Source of the DNA: Tenebrionibacter intestinalis | GTDB lineage: Bacteria > Pseudomonadota > Gammaproteobacteria > Enterobacterales > Enterobacteriaceae | Assembly: GCF_016632365.1 (NCBI RefSeq) | Contig: NZ_JAEPBH010000015.1 | Coordinates: 1,790 to 65,789 of the forward strand | Direction of reading: 5' to 3' | Length of the DNA stretch: 64,000 nucleotides | In this document: piece by piece, positions 39,027 to 47,158 of the stretch | How the letters are laid out: each line of letters starts with the position of its first letter | Position numbering within the stretch: position 1 is the stretch's first letter | Made by a program: the position numbers and the translations under genes | Notes under the pieces: model-generated | Databases searched by the model: none | What the model was told of the DNA's origin: nothing | The model's input: the letters and a program-made list of their open reading frames with translations, nothing else

Positions 39027-40125
39027 AAAATATCGCTTAAAACAGGTGATTAACGCTTCAGGTCGTATGACTATCCTTGGCGTTTCCACGCCGCGTCCGG
39101 AAGTGGTGGAGGCCGTTAATACCGGCATGAACCACTATTTCGAAATGAAAGATCTGGTGAATAAGACCGGGGAATACATCGCGAAATTGCTGGGGGTGGA
39201 AGGCGCGACGGTGGTTGCCTGCGCGTCGGCGGGCATTGCGCAGTCCGTTGCTGCCGTGTTGGTCAAAGACAGCGACTGGCTGCTGGAAAATCTGCATGTG
39301 ACGCCGGTTGAAAATAATGAAATCGTGCTGCCGAAGGGGCATAACGTCAACTTCGGCGCGCCGGTTGGTACGATGGTAGCGCTAGGCGGCGGTAAACTCG
39401 TCGAGGCAGGCTACGCCAATGAATGCTCTGCCGCGCAGCTTGCAGCGGCGATCACGCCGCGTACTGCCGCTATCCTCTACATCAAGTCTCACCACTGTGT
39501 GCAGAAAAGTATGCTGAATGTGGCGCAGGCCGCTGAGGTGGCGCGCGCGCGCAATCTGCCGCTGATTGTGGATGCCGCGGCGGAAGAAGATTTACAGCGC
39601 TATTACCAGGACGGCGCGGATCTGGTTATCTACAGCGGCGCGAAGGCAATCGAAGGCCCGACCAGCGGCCTGGTTATTGGCCGTACGCAGTACGTGGAGT
39701 GGGTAAAGCGCCAGTCCAACGGCATTGGCCGTGCGATGAAGGTGGGCAAAGAGGGGATTCTCGGCCTGACCTGCGCCATTGAACACTACCTCACTGCGGC
39801 GAAAGAAAGCGGAGCGGAGATGGTGGCGAAAATGACGCCGTTTATCGAATCTCTTAATACGCTTAACGGCGTGAGCGCCCGCGTGGTGTGGGATGCCGCA
39901 GGCCGCGATATCGCCCGTACGGAAATTAAATTTGATGAAGCGACCACCGGTATTGCTACGGGCGATCTGGTGCAGGCGCTTAAGCAGGGCGAATATGCGA
40001 TTTATTTTCGCGGTTATAAAGCCAATGAGGGCATTATCGAAGCTGACGTGCGCAGCGTAAGCGCCCCGCAGTTGGATATTATTTATCGCCGTATCAGCGA
40101 GTTACTCAAGGAGAAACAGGCATGA
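39010..40125 (+). CDS. DgaE-type pyridoxal-phosphate-dependent ammonia lyase
   Basis: The 371-residue product belongs to the SelA-related PLP enzymes. The lysine that binds PLP should be Lys212 in YSGAKAIEGPTSG. GVSTPRPEVVEAV and IVDAAAEEDLQRYYQDGADLVIYSG precede it. In Salmonella, DgaE turns D-glucosaminate 6-phosphate into 2-keto-3-deoxygluconate 6-phosphate and ammonia. The neighbour downstream is a DgaF-type aldolase, so the same two-step pathway is likely here. The substrate is not known. It overlaps the amidohydrolase (17 nt) and the aldolase (4 nt). Confidence 0.88.
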   Translation: MSSIYEKYRLKQVINASGRMTILGVSTPRPEVVEAVNTGMNHYFEMKDLVNKTGEYIAKLLGVEGATVVACASAGIAQSVAAVLVKDSDWLLENLHVTPVENNEIVLPKGHNVNFGAPVGTMVALGGGKLVEAGYANECSAAQLAAAITPRTAAILYIKSHHCVQKSMLNVAQAAEVARARNLPLIVDAAAEEDLQRYYQDGADLVIYSGAKAIEGPTSGLVIGRTQYVEWVKRQSNGIGRAMKVGKEGILGLTCAIEHYLTAAKESGAEMVAKMTPFIESLNTLNGVSARVVWDAAGRDIARTEIKFDEATTGIATGDLVQALKQGEYAIYFRGYKANEGIIEADVRSVSAPQLDIIYRRISELLKEKQA

Positions 40126-40862
40126 AACTGACCCCCAATTTTTACCGTGACCGCGTGTGCCTTAACGTACTGGCAGGTTCAAAGGAGAACGCAAAAGACG
40201 TTTACGAGGCGGCGGAAGGCCACGTGCTGGTGGGCGTTTTGTCCAAAAACTATCCTGATGTGCCGAGCGCCGTTGCGGACATGCGTGAATATGCCGCGCT
40301 GATTGATAACGCGCTCTCCGTGGGGCTGGGCGCGGGCGATCCGAATCAGTCTGCGATGGTCAGCGAAATTTCGCGCCAGGTGCAGCCGCAGCACGTCAAC
40401 CAGGTTTTCACAGGCGTAGGCCCAAGCCGGGCGCTGCTCGGGCAGAACGATACGGTGGTCAATGGCCTGGTTTCACCGACCGGCACCGTCGGCATGGTAA
40501 AAATTTCCACCGGTCCGCTCAGTTGCGCTCAGCCGGACGGCATCGTGCCGGTAGAAACCGCGATTGCGTTGCTTAAAGATATGGGCGGCAGCTCCATTAA
40601 ATACTTCCCAATGGGGGGCCTGAAGCATCGTGACGAATTCGAGGCTGTCGCAAGAGCCTGTGCGAAGCATGATTTCTGGCTGGAGCCGACCGGCGGTATC
40701 GATCTGGAAAACTTTGAGGCGATTATGCAAATCGCTCTGGATGCGGGCGTGAGTAAAATTATCCCGCACATTTATAGCTCAATTATCGATAAAGCAAGCG
40801 GCAATACGCGCCCGGAAGATGTGCGCACGCTACTGTTGATGACGAAAAAGCTGGTGGGCTGA
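40122..40862 (+). CDS. 2-keto-3-deoxy-6-phosphogluconate-type aldolase (DgaF/EF_0839-like)
   Basis: The 246-residue product is related to DgaF. The Schiff-base lysine is probably Lys160 in GGSSIKYFPMGGL. GAGDPNQSAMVSEISRQVQPQHVNQVFTG and FWLEPTGGIDLENFEAIM are typical family stretches. It would split a 2-keto-3-deoxy sugar acid (phosphate) into pyruvate and glyceraldehyde (3-phosphate). There is no sugar-acid kinase gene in the locus, so either transport phosphorylates the substrate or the aldolase uses the free acid. The gene starts inside the dgaE-like stop (ATGA). Confidence 0.86.
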   Translation: MKLTPNFYRDRVCLNVLAGSKENAKDVYEAAEGHVLVGVLSKNYPDVPSAVADMREYAALIDNALSVGLGAGDPNQSAMVSEISRQVQPQHVNQVFTGVGPSRALLGQNDTVVNGLVSPTGTVGMVKISTGPLSCAQPDGIVPVETAIALLKDMGGSSIKYFPMGGLKHRDEFEAVARACAKHDFWLEPTGGIDLENFEAIMQIALDAGVSKIIPHIYSSIIDKASGNTRPEDVRTLLLMTKKLVG

Positions 40863-40873
40863 TTGATTGCGCC

Positions 40874-40895
40874 GCTGCCGGGCAAGCCCGGCAGC
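40874..40895. terminator. 9-bp GC-rich hairpin after the aldolase gene
   Basis: GCTGCCGGG and CCCGGCAGC pair perfectly around a CAAG loop, 12 bp beyond the stop. No T run follows on the plus strand, so termination is uncertain; it could protect the operon mRNA 3' end. Confidence 0.5.
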
Positions 40896-40983
40896 AAAAC
40901 GGATGCTGAGCGGGCGGCCCTGTGTTCGTTTGCGCAAAAACGTTATCCGACCCGCAATGGCGACATATTACGCCTGCCTGCGC

Positions 40984-41006
40984 GCGCCCAGCGCTGTAGT
41001 GACGCG
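40984..41006 (+). repeat. first of two 23-bp direct repeats upstream of the lactonase gene
   Basis: GCGCCCAGCGCT followed by GTAGTGACGCG. Its partner at 41043-41065 differs at 2 of 23 positions. Each contains the palindrome CAGCGCTG. Starts are 59 bp apart, and the second copy ends 133 bp before the lactonase gene. They may be operator sites for the linked PRD-type activator. Confidence 0.7.
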
Positions 41007-41042
41007 GTAAAACCGGTATGCCTGCAATCATGAAGTCGTTTT

Positions 41043-41065
41043 GCGCCCAGCGCTGGAGTGAAGCG
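41043..41065 (+). repeat. second of two 23-bp direct repeats
   Basis: GCGCCCAGCGCT followed by GGAGTGAAGCG, 21 of 23 identical to the copy at 40984-41006. The rest of the 336-bp gap to the lactonase gene holds no open frame that I can support. Confidence 0.7.
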
Positions 41066-41198
41066 CTCTCTTTTTCAGACGCGTGCGTCTGCCTGATCTG
41101 ATTAACAACCTTTAATGACCCGCGTGGCCTTTTGCTGCCAGACACGCTATCGTTTCGGTTTATTTCCTGTGCAGTGTGCGTAAAACGGAGGATACAAC

Positions 41199-42353
41199 AT
41201 GGCACTGAAACATACTCTGCTGGCGCTTACCCTGGCTACCTGCGCGGGTTCAGCGCTGGCGGCGCAAAAATATTATGCCTGGGTCGGCACATACAACCCT
41301 AACGGAGAGGGGCTTTATCGCTTTCAGTTGAATCTGAAAACCGGGGCGCTGACTGAGCGAACGTTGGTCAGTTCACTGCCTGACGCCGCTCAGCTAACGG
41401 CCTCCGCTGACGGCAAAACGCTCTACCTTGCCAGTGAAGCGAAGAACGGCGTGATTCAGGCGCTGCGCGTGAAGGACAGCGGCGAGCTGGAAATACTAAA
41501 TCAGGTTGCGTCCGGCGGCGATGGGCCGGTTTACTTATCGCTGACGCCCAATGGCCGCTACCTGTTGGCGGCAAATTACGCCAGCGGCTCTGTTGCAGTC
41601 TTGCCGGTAAAAGCAGACGGCAGCCTGGGGGAGGCCTGCGATATACAGCAGCATGAAGGCGAGCCGGGAGCGGCAAAGCCCGCAGCGGCGGTAGAAGGTA
41701 GTTTTGCCGCCAGCGATCACAACGGGCCGCATGCGCACATGATTGCCGCCGATCCGCAGGGAAAATTTGTGTTTGCCACCGATCTGGGTTTGGATCGGAT
41801 TTATCAGTATCGCTTTGATGATGAAACCGGCAAACTCACGCCGAACGATCCGCCGTTTATTGCCGCGTCGTCCGCAGGCGCCGGGCCGCGCCACTTTGTG
41901 TTTACGCCCAAAGGCGATGCGCTATGGCTGATTAATGAAGAGGCTTCAACGCTGACGGGCTATAAGCTTGATGGTAAAAAAGGCACGCTGACGGAAGGTA
42001 AAACAGTATCTTCACTGCCTGCGGGCTATAAAGGCACCAGCTTTGCTGCAGGCCTGGCGCTGGACAGCAGAGGTACAAATCTTTACATCGCTAACCGATT
42101 GCGCAATAGCATTTCCCACTTTACGCTTGGCAGCGATGGCGAATTTGTGTTTAAGGATGAAGTCTGGACCGGAGGCGATTATCCACGCACGATAACGTTA
42201 ACGCCGGACGGGCGCTGGTTATACGCCATGAACCAGCGCAGCGACAATATTACTCGTTTTAGCGTTGCCCGTGATTGCGGTAAATTAACGCCTGCCGGAG
42301 AATTTACTCCAGTGGGCAGCCCTTCGCAGATGGTTATTACGCTGTTGAAGTAA
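41199..42353 (+). CDS. periplasmic lactonase-fold beta-propeller protein (Pgl/YbhE-like)
   Basis: The 384-residue product starts with a signal peptide (MALKHTLLALTLATCAGSALA, cleavage after about residue 21). It then forms a seven-bladed propeller of the lactonase family: GTYNPNGEGLYRFQLN, SADGKTLYLASE, VYLSLTPNGRYLLAANYASGSVAVLP, HNGPHAHMIAADPQGKFVFATDLG and TLTPDGRWLYAMNQRSDNI. E. coli 6-phosphogluconolactonase Pgl (YbhE) has this fold without a signal peptide. Its place beside a sugar-acid pathway suggests hydrolysis of an aldonolactone in the periplasm. The RBS is GGAG. The regulator gene follows after 23 bp. Confidence 0.87.
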   Translation: MALKHTLLALTLATCAGSALAAQKYYAWVGTYNPNGEGLYRFQLNLKTGALTERTLVSSLPDAAQLTASADGKTLYLASEAKNGVIQALRVKDSGELEILNQVASGGDGPVYLSLTPNGRYLLAANYASGSVAVLPVKADGSLGEACDIQQHEGEPGAAKPAAAVEGSFAASDHNGPHAHMIAADPQGKFVFATDLGLDRIYQYRFDDETGKLTPNDPPFIAASSAGAGPRHFVFTPKGDALWLINEEASTLTGYKLDGKKGTLTEGKTVSSLPAGYKGTSFAAGLALDSRGTNLYIANRLRNSISHFTLGSDGEFVFKDEVWTGGDYPRTITLTPDGRWLYAMNQRSDNITRFSVARDCGKLTPAGEFTPVGSPSQMVITLLK

Positions 42354-42376
42354 GCGGTTAAGTAGAGGAAGCAGAG

Positions 42377-44287
42377 TTGCAATTTCCCAACCAACGCCTG
42401 GCTCACCTGTTTGAGCTATTGCAAAATGAAACGCTGCCGCAGGATGAACTGGCACGCAGGCTCTCTGTTTCTACCCGTACCGTTCGCACCGATATCGCCG
42501 CGCTTAACGCGCTTTTGCAGCGGCATGGGGCGCAATTTGTACTCAACCGCGGCGCGGGTTATCAGCTTAAGGTACACGATCCTTCTCGCTACAAGGCGCT
42601 GCGTGAGTCGCCGCAGCGCCAGCTACGCACGCCGCGTACCGGCCCTGAGCGCGTGCAATATCTGCTGGTGCGCTTTCTGACGTCGGCGTTTTCCCTCAAG
42701 CTTGAGGACCTGGCCGAAGAATGGTTCGTTAGCCGCGCGACGCTGCAAAATGATATGGCGGAAGTGCGTGAGTGGTTTAACCGCTACAACCTGACCATTG
42801 AAACTCGCCCGCGTTACGGTATGAAACTCTTTGGCAACGAAATGTCCATTCGCGCCAGCCTTACTGATTTACTGTGGCAGATCTGGCTTGAAGAGAGTGA
42901 AAACCCTCTCCTGACTGAAGGCGTGCTGGGCGATGGCGGGCCACAGCAGATGGCGGCAATAGTTCATGACTGCTTTAGCCGTTACCGTATTCGTATGACC
43001 GACGAAGGCGAGCAATTTATCTGTTTGTATTGCGCTGTAGCGGTGCGGCGCATTCGTGAAGGGTATCCGCTGTCCGGATTTAGCGCTGACGACGTGGATG
43101 ATAACGTGCGCGACGCGGCGCGCGATATCGCGCACGCGTTGCAAAGCCTGGCCGGAAAGCCGCTGTCCGCCTCGGAGGAGAACTGGTTACGGGTGCATAT
43201 TGCCGCACGCCAGATTCAGGAAGTTGCGCCAAGCGCCATTAGCGCTGACGACGATGAAGCGCTGGTGAACTACATACTGAGTTATATCAACACCCATTTT
43301 AACTACAACTTGCTCGCTGATGAGCAGTTGCACGCTGACCTGCTCACCCACATTAAGACAATGATTACCCGGGTGCGTTATCAAATTAATCTACCCAATC
43401 CGCTGCTTGCGAATATCAAGCAGCATTATCCCCTTGCCTGGGATATGACGCTGGCGGCGGTGTCGAGCTGGGGAAAATACACGCCGTATACCATCAGCGA
43501 AAATGAGGTGGGTTTTCTGGTATTGCATATCGGCGTTGGGCTGGAGCGTCATTACAATATCGGTTATCGGCGCGAGCCGCACGTACTGCTGGTGTGTGAC
43601 ACCGGCAATTCCACGGTACGTATGATCCAGGCGATGTTGTTGCGTAAATATCCGCAACTGGAGATCATGCGTATCATCTCTTTGCGCGAGTATGAACAAC
43701 TGGAAGAGGTTGAGGAAGACTTTGTTATTTCCACTGCCCGCGTAAGTGAAAAAGATAAGCCGGTAGTGGTGATGTCGCCATTTCCAACCGACTATCAGCT
43801 TGACCAGATTGGTAAACTGGTGCTGGTGGATCGCACGCGCCCCTGGATGCTGGAAAAGTACTTCGATGCCGGGCATTTTCGCATTATCGATAAGCCTGTG
43901 ACGCAGCAGTTATTATTTAATGAGCTGTGCGCGCAGTTACAGGCTGAGGGCTATGTTGACAGCGATTTTCTGCCGTCGGTTGTGGAGCGCGAAGCTATCG
44001 TCAGCACCATGCTGGGCGAAGGCATTGCGCTGCCGCACTCCCTTGGTCTGTTGGCGCAGCGCACCGTGGTGTATACCGTACTGGCGCCGCAGGGGATACA
44101 GTGGGGCGATGAAGTGGCTTATGTCATCTTTCTGCTGGCCATCAGTAAGCGCGAATATGAAGAAGCGATGGCGATTTATGACGTGTTTGTTACCTTTTTG
44201 CGAGAAAGAGTCATGTCCCGGCTACGGGACAGCCGGGATTTTGCCGAGTTTAAAGCGGTTGCGATAGAATCGCTGAGCCGCTTCTGA
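42377..44287 (+). CDS. PRD/EIIB/EIIA transcription activator (MtlR/BglG-like)
   Basis: A 636-residue regulator. Two N-terminal helix-turn-helix domains (about 1-70 with LPQDELARRLSVSTRTVRTDI, and about 80-165) precede PRD1 (about 185-290) and PRD2 (about 300-400, with LLTHIKTMI and FLVLHIGVG histidines). An EIIB(Gat)-like domain follows with Cys407 in LLVCDTGNST, then an EIIA(Mtl)-like domain with His554 in GIALPHSLG. In PRD1 the usual first histidine is replaced (FICLYCAVA). MtlR-type proteins bind DNA and are tuned by PTS phosphorylation. The TTG start at 42377 is chosen from AGAGGA 7 nt before it. It is 23 bp after the lactonase gene and so probably controls the linked operon. Confidence 0.9.
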   Translation: MQFPNQRLAHLFELLQNETLPQDELARRLSVSTRTVRTDIAALNALLQRHGAQFVLNRGAGYQLKVHDPSRYKALRESPQRQLRTPRTGPERVQYLLVRFLTSAFSLKLEDLAEEWFVSRATLQNDMAEVREWFNRYNLTIETRPRYGMKLFGNEMSIRASLTDLLWQIWLEESENPLLTEGVLGDGGPQQMAAIVHDCFSRYRIRMTDEGEQFICLYCAVAVRRIREGYPLSGFSADDVDDNVRDAARDIAHALQSLAGKPLSASEENWLRVHIAARQIQEVAPSAISADDDEALVNYILSYINTHFNYNLLADEQLHADLLTHIKTMITRVRYQINLPNPLLANIKQHYPLAWDMTLAAVSSWGKYTPYTISENEVGFLVLHIGVGLERHYNIGYRREPHVLLVCDTGNSTVRMIQAMLLRKYPQLEIMRIISLREYEQLEEVEEDFVISTARVSEKDKPVVVMSPFPTDYQLDQIGKLVLVDRTRPWMLEKYFDAGHFRIIDKPVTQQLLFNELCAQLQAEGYVDSDFLPSVVEREAIVSTMLGEGIALPHSLGLLAQRTVVYTVLAPQGIQWGDEVAYVIFLLAISKREYEEAMAIYDVFVTFLRERVMSRLRDSRDFAEFKAVAIESLSRF

Positions 44288-44295
44288 CGCTTACC

Positions 44296-45309
44296 TCAGG
44301 CCTGTAGCGCCTCGCATACCTGCATTGTCAGCTCGAAAGAGCGCAGGCGTGCTTCATGATCGAAAATTTGGCCGTTAACCATAATTTCGTTTGCCTGTGT
44401 TTCGTTCAGGATAGCCTGCAAACCGTGGCGTACTTTTGCTTTGTCTCCCACCAGCGACATGTTCAGCGCCTGCTGTGCGCCATATTGCTCAGCCGGGCTC
44501 CAGAAACGGTTGATGTCTTCAACGGGGGGCGGCAGCTCGCTGCTTTCGCCGCGGCGCAGCTTTACAAACGCCTGTTGTATAGAGGTAAACAGGTATTGCG
44601 CGTCGCGGTTGCTGTCGGCGGCGATAACATTGAGGCATACCATGACATAGGGCTTTTGCAGGCGAGCAGAGGGCTGGAAATGGCTGCGATAAAGGTGCAG
44701 AGCCTGAAGCAGCATATCGGGCGCAAAATGAGAGGCGAAAGCGAACGGCAGACCCATTTTTGCGGCCAACTGAGCGCTGTACAGGCTTGATCCCAACAGC
44801 CACACAGGAAGTCTGCTGCCGAACCCCGGTACCGGGCGCACCGGCGTTGCCGGATCGCGGGCGTCGAACCAGTCCACCAGCTCTGCTACATCATGCGGAA
44901 AATTATCGATATCCTGATGAAGCATATTGCGGCGCAGCGCCATCATCGTTCGCTGATCGCTGCCCGGCGCGCGGCCAAGCCCGAGGTCGATACGACCCGG
45001 ATACAGCGCCTCCAGCGTGCCAAACTGCTCGGCAATGACCAGTGGCGCATGGTTAGGCAGCATTACGCCGCCTGCGCCAAGATGCAGCGTTGTGGTATTG
45101 GCCGCCAGATAGCCAATCAGCACCGATGTCGCAGCGCTGGCAATGCCCGCCATATTGTGGTGTTCCGCCAGCCAGTAGCGATGGTAGCCGCGCTTCTCGG
45201 CAAGTTGAGCCAGCTCCAGCGAGCGGCGGAATGCTTCGGGGGCGCTGGAGCCTTCAGTAATGGGAGCAAGATCCAGCACGGAAAATGGAATGACGATTTT
45301 ATCAGACAT
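44296..45309 (-). CDS. yhbW: luciferase-like flavin monooxygenase YhbW
   Basis: The 337-residue product matches E. coli YhbW (335) and belongs to the bacterial luciferase-like F420/FMN monooxygenases. Typical stretches are [72 protein letters not shown] and [18 protein letters not shown]. The substrate is unknown. In E. coli it is followed by mtr and deaD; here the PRD-type regulator gene converges on it with a gap of 8 nt. Confidence 0.95.
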   Translation of the reverse strand: MSDKIVIPFSVLDLAPITEGSSAPEAFRRSLELAQLAEKRGYHRYWLAEHHNMAGIASAATSVLIGYLAANTTTLHLGAGGVMLPNHAPLVIAEQFGTLEALYPGRIDLGLGRAPGSDQRTMMALRRNMLHQDIDNFPHDVAELVDWFDARDPATPVRPVPGFGSRLPVWLLGSSLYSAQLAAKMGLPFAFASHFAPDMLLQALHLYRSHFQPSARLQKPYVMVCLNVIAADSNRDAQYLFTSIQQAFVKLRRGESSELPPPVEDINRFWSPAEQYGAQQALNMSLVGDKAKVRHGLQAILNETQANEIMVNGQIFDHEARLRSFELTMQVCEALQA

Positions 45310-45481
45310 AGTGACTCACTTTGTTTTTCAGCGCCATAGATTTCGCCAGACCCTGCTGGCCTGCGGTTTTCATAGCGCATACTTCCCGTTATCAAAGCGA
45401 GATTTTAGCGTATTTACATGGTGATTTATCGGCATGCGTGTGATGTTTTGTTTGCTTTTTGTGCAGTAATAAACACAATTA

Positions 45482-45499
45482 TGCGCATACCTGTGCGCA
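45482..45499 (+). promoter_or_regulatory. inverted repeat (TGCGCA-N6-TGCGCA) upstream of ccdA
   Basis: Two copies of the palindromic hexamer TGCGCA are separated by 6 bp and end 12 bp before the ccdA start. Toxin-antitoxin operons are repressed by the antitoxin at such sites. The pattern is seen; operator function is inferred. Confidence 0.6.
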
Positions 45500-45511
45500 A
45501 AGGAGAGGACC

Positions 45512-45760
45512 ATGAGTACAATAACCGCCCCGCGCCACGGCCAGAAAAGAAGCACAAACGTATATCTCAGCGTTGCGCTAGTCGAGAAAGCTCGCAGCTT
45601 TGATATGAATCTGTCGGCTACTCTTGATGCGCTACTTGCTCAGGCGATAGAAGAAATACAACGCAAGCGTCAGCAAGAAAAAGCGGATATGCAGGCGATG
45701 AACGCATTTATGGAAAAAGTCGGCACTATTACAGATGACGACTTTTTCGGGGGTCTTTAA
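45512..45760 (+). CDS. ccdA: CcdA-family antitoxin, apparently intact
   Basis: The 82-residue product has CcdA features. An N-terminal ribbon-helix-helix part includes STNVYLSVALVEKARSFDMNLSATLDALLAQAI. The acidic C-terminus (MEKVGTITDDDFFGGL) would wrap the toxin. CcdA represses its own operon and neutralises the gyrase poison CcdB. The RBS is AAGGAGAGG. The toxin gene behind it is broken, so this antitoxin is an orphan; it may still neutralise other CcdB proteins. In E. coli CcdA is degraded by Lon and by TldD-PmbA; a pmbA gene lies in this window. Confidence 0.88.
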   Translation: MSTITAPRHGQKRSTNVYLSVALVEKARSFDMNLSATLDALLAQAIEEIQRKRQQEKADMQAMNAFMEKVGTITDDDFFGGL

Positions 45761-45774
45761 GAAAGGAGCCAGGC

Positions 45775-46092
45775 GTGGCCAGACAATTCGACGCGTACCC
45801 TAAACCTTCGGCAAAGAGCAACGCACACTGGCCATATTAACTTATCCTTCAGAATGATTTTTATGACAGTCTCGCCACAAGGCTGGCGGCGCTGCGGGTG
45901 TTGAGTAGCCATTTGGGTCAAACCCGAATTACACCGCGGGTAAGTATTGAAGGCGCTGGGTAGTATATTTTCACCCCAACCCTTACCTGTCTGGATGTGC
46001 GCAAAATTAAGCGTGCGGATTTCGTTTGCAATATGAGTGATTACAGGGGGGATATTCTGGCAGCGATGGATGCCCTTATCACCAATACCTGA
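45775..46092 (+). pseudogene. ccdB: CcdB gyrase-toxin gene killed by two in-frame stop codons
   Basis: After the ccdA stop, a GTG with an AAGGAG site opens a frame of 106 codons that reads like a CcdB, namely FDAYPKPSAKSNAHWPY, then DSLATRLAAL, then FTPTLTCLDVRKI and DILAAMDALITNT near the end. Two stops interrupt it: TAA at 45838-45840 and TAG at 45961-45963. Each is explained by one substitution from a sense codon, so the gene has been lost by point mutations and not by frameshift. The length from GTG to the TGA at 46090-46092 is 105 codons plus the stop, as expected for CcdB (about 101-105). Confidence 0.82.
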
Positions 46093-46268
46093 GAATAAAA
46101 CAGGTCTGCCCCGGCGGGCTGCCCGAAGGCCGTTGATAAACGCCGATACGTGCGTTTTTAGCCCGAAATGTCGGAAAAATAAATTAGGCGAATCAGCGTA
46201 TAACGACAAAGAAAACAAAACCCCGGTATTGTTCTCTTTGCCATTAAACTGAGGGCTGCCCGTTAACG

Positions 46269-47150
46269 TCAGCGTTGCACCAGCTCCAGCCCGGCAACGC
46301 GGCGCCAGTAGCCGTTACACTCGGCGTTGGCCGTAAGCGGCAGCGGCGCGGCCCCTGTTTCATTCGCGCGAAAGGCCTCAAGCGTCGCGAGAGTTTCCTG
46401 GCCTTCAGGCGACAGGCGTACTATGTCCACCAGACCGTGCATGGATTGCAGTTCGTTACCCAGGTTATAGACATAGCCGCTCATGGTCTGAATACCGTTA
46501 AGGGTGAAGACCTGCTGCTGCTCCTGAGACAGCATCTGCCGGCCGTTAGGGTAGTGGATACAGCAGGTTTCGCATTCATCCTTTGGCCTGTCCTGCGAGC
46601 GGGCGGTAAAGCAGCGTGCCGAATACGCCAGCGGCAGATGGCCGTAGCTCAGCACTTCCACTTCAAACTGATTTCGAATCCCCAGCTCGTCGCACTGCGT
46701 CAGCAGATTTATCAGCCAGTCGCGGGACAGTTCCACCGGCATGCACCAGCGCGTCATACCTTGCCTGAGCAGCAGGCGCAGCGTAACCGCGTTGTAGCAG
46801 TTTAGCGCGTGGCCGGCAACGAAAGGCAGGCGGCGTTCGGCGGCCATGTTTACCACGCCGAGATCGTTTGCTTCGATCAGGAAATCGCCGTTATCCACAT
46901 AACGCTTAAGTTCGTTAACTTCTGAAGATGCCTGCACCAGCGCAAGGGTGGAAAGCACAACCTGCTTGCCCGCAGCCGCCAGGCTGCGCGCTAACGCCAG
47001 CCAGTCGCCTGCTTTGGTGGCGCGCCGTTTGCTGCATACGGTTTCACCAAGGTAAATGATATCGGCGCTGCCGGCGGCGGCGGCCTGGTAAAATGCTTCC
47101 AGCGTTTCTTTTGGCCAGTACCACAGCACTGGCCCCAGGGAATATTTCAT
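46269..47150 (-). CDS. ubiV: anaerobic ubiquinone hydroxylation protein UbiV
   Basis: UbiV (YhbV) and UbiU form an iron-sulfur complex that makes ubiquinone without O2, using prephenate as the hydroxyl donor. The 293-residue product is a peptidase U32-type protein. The cysteines for a [4Fe-4S] cluster are seen in CFTARSQDRPKDECETCC (about residues 176-194) together with one in the N-terminal half. The open frame extends to 47168, but ATG 47150 has TAGGAG before it and lies 8 nt after the ubiU stop. Both genes form one operon divergent from ubiT. Confidence 0.95.
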   Translation of the reverse strand: MKYSLGPVLWYWPKETLEAFYQAAAAGSADIIYLGETVCSKRRATKAGDWLALARSLAAAGKQVVLSTLALVQASSEVNELKRYVDNGDFLIEANDLGVVNMAAERRLPFVAGHALNCYNAVTLRLLLRQGMTRWCMPVELSRDWLINLLTQCDELGIRNQFEVEVLSYGHLPLAYSARCFTARSQDRPKDECETCCIHYPNGRQMLSQEQQQVFTLNGIQTMSGYVYNLGNELQSMHGLVDIVRLSPEGQETLATLEAFRANETGAAPLPLTANAECNGYWRRVAGLELVQR

Positions 47151-47158
47151 CGTTTCTC

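Noticed and set aside
45757-46218. 153-codon minus-strand frame opposite ccdB
   Set aside because: Antisense shadow of the decayed toxin gene with no recognisable protein features.
46037-46252. 71-codon frame overlapping the ccdB pseudogene end
   Set aside because: It is a different frame of the CcdB C-terminal code; the CcdB-like reading is clearly better.
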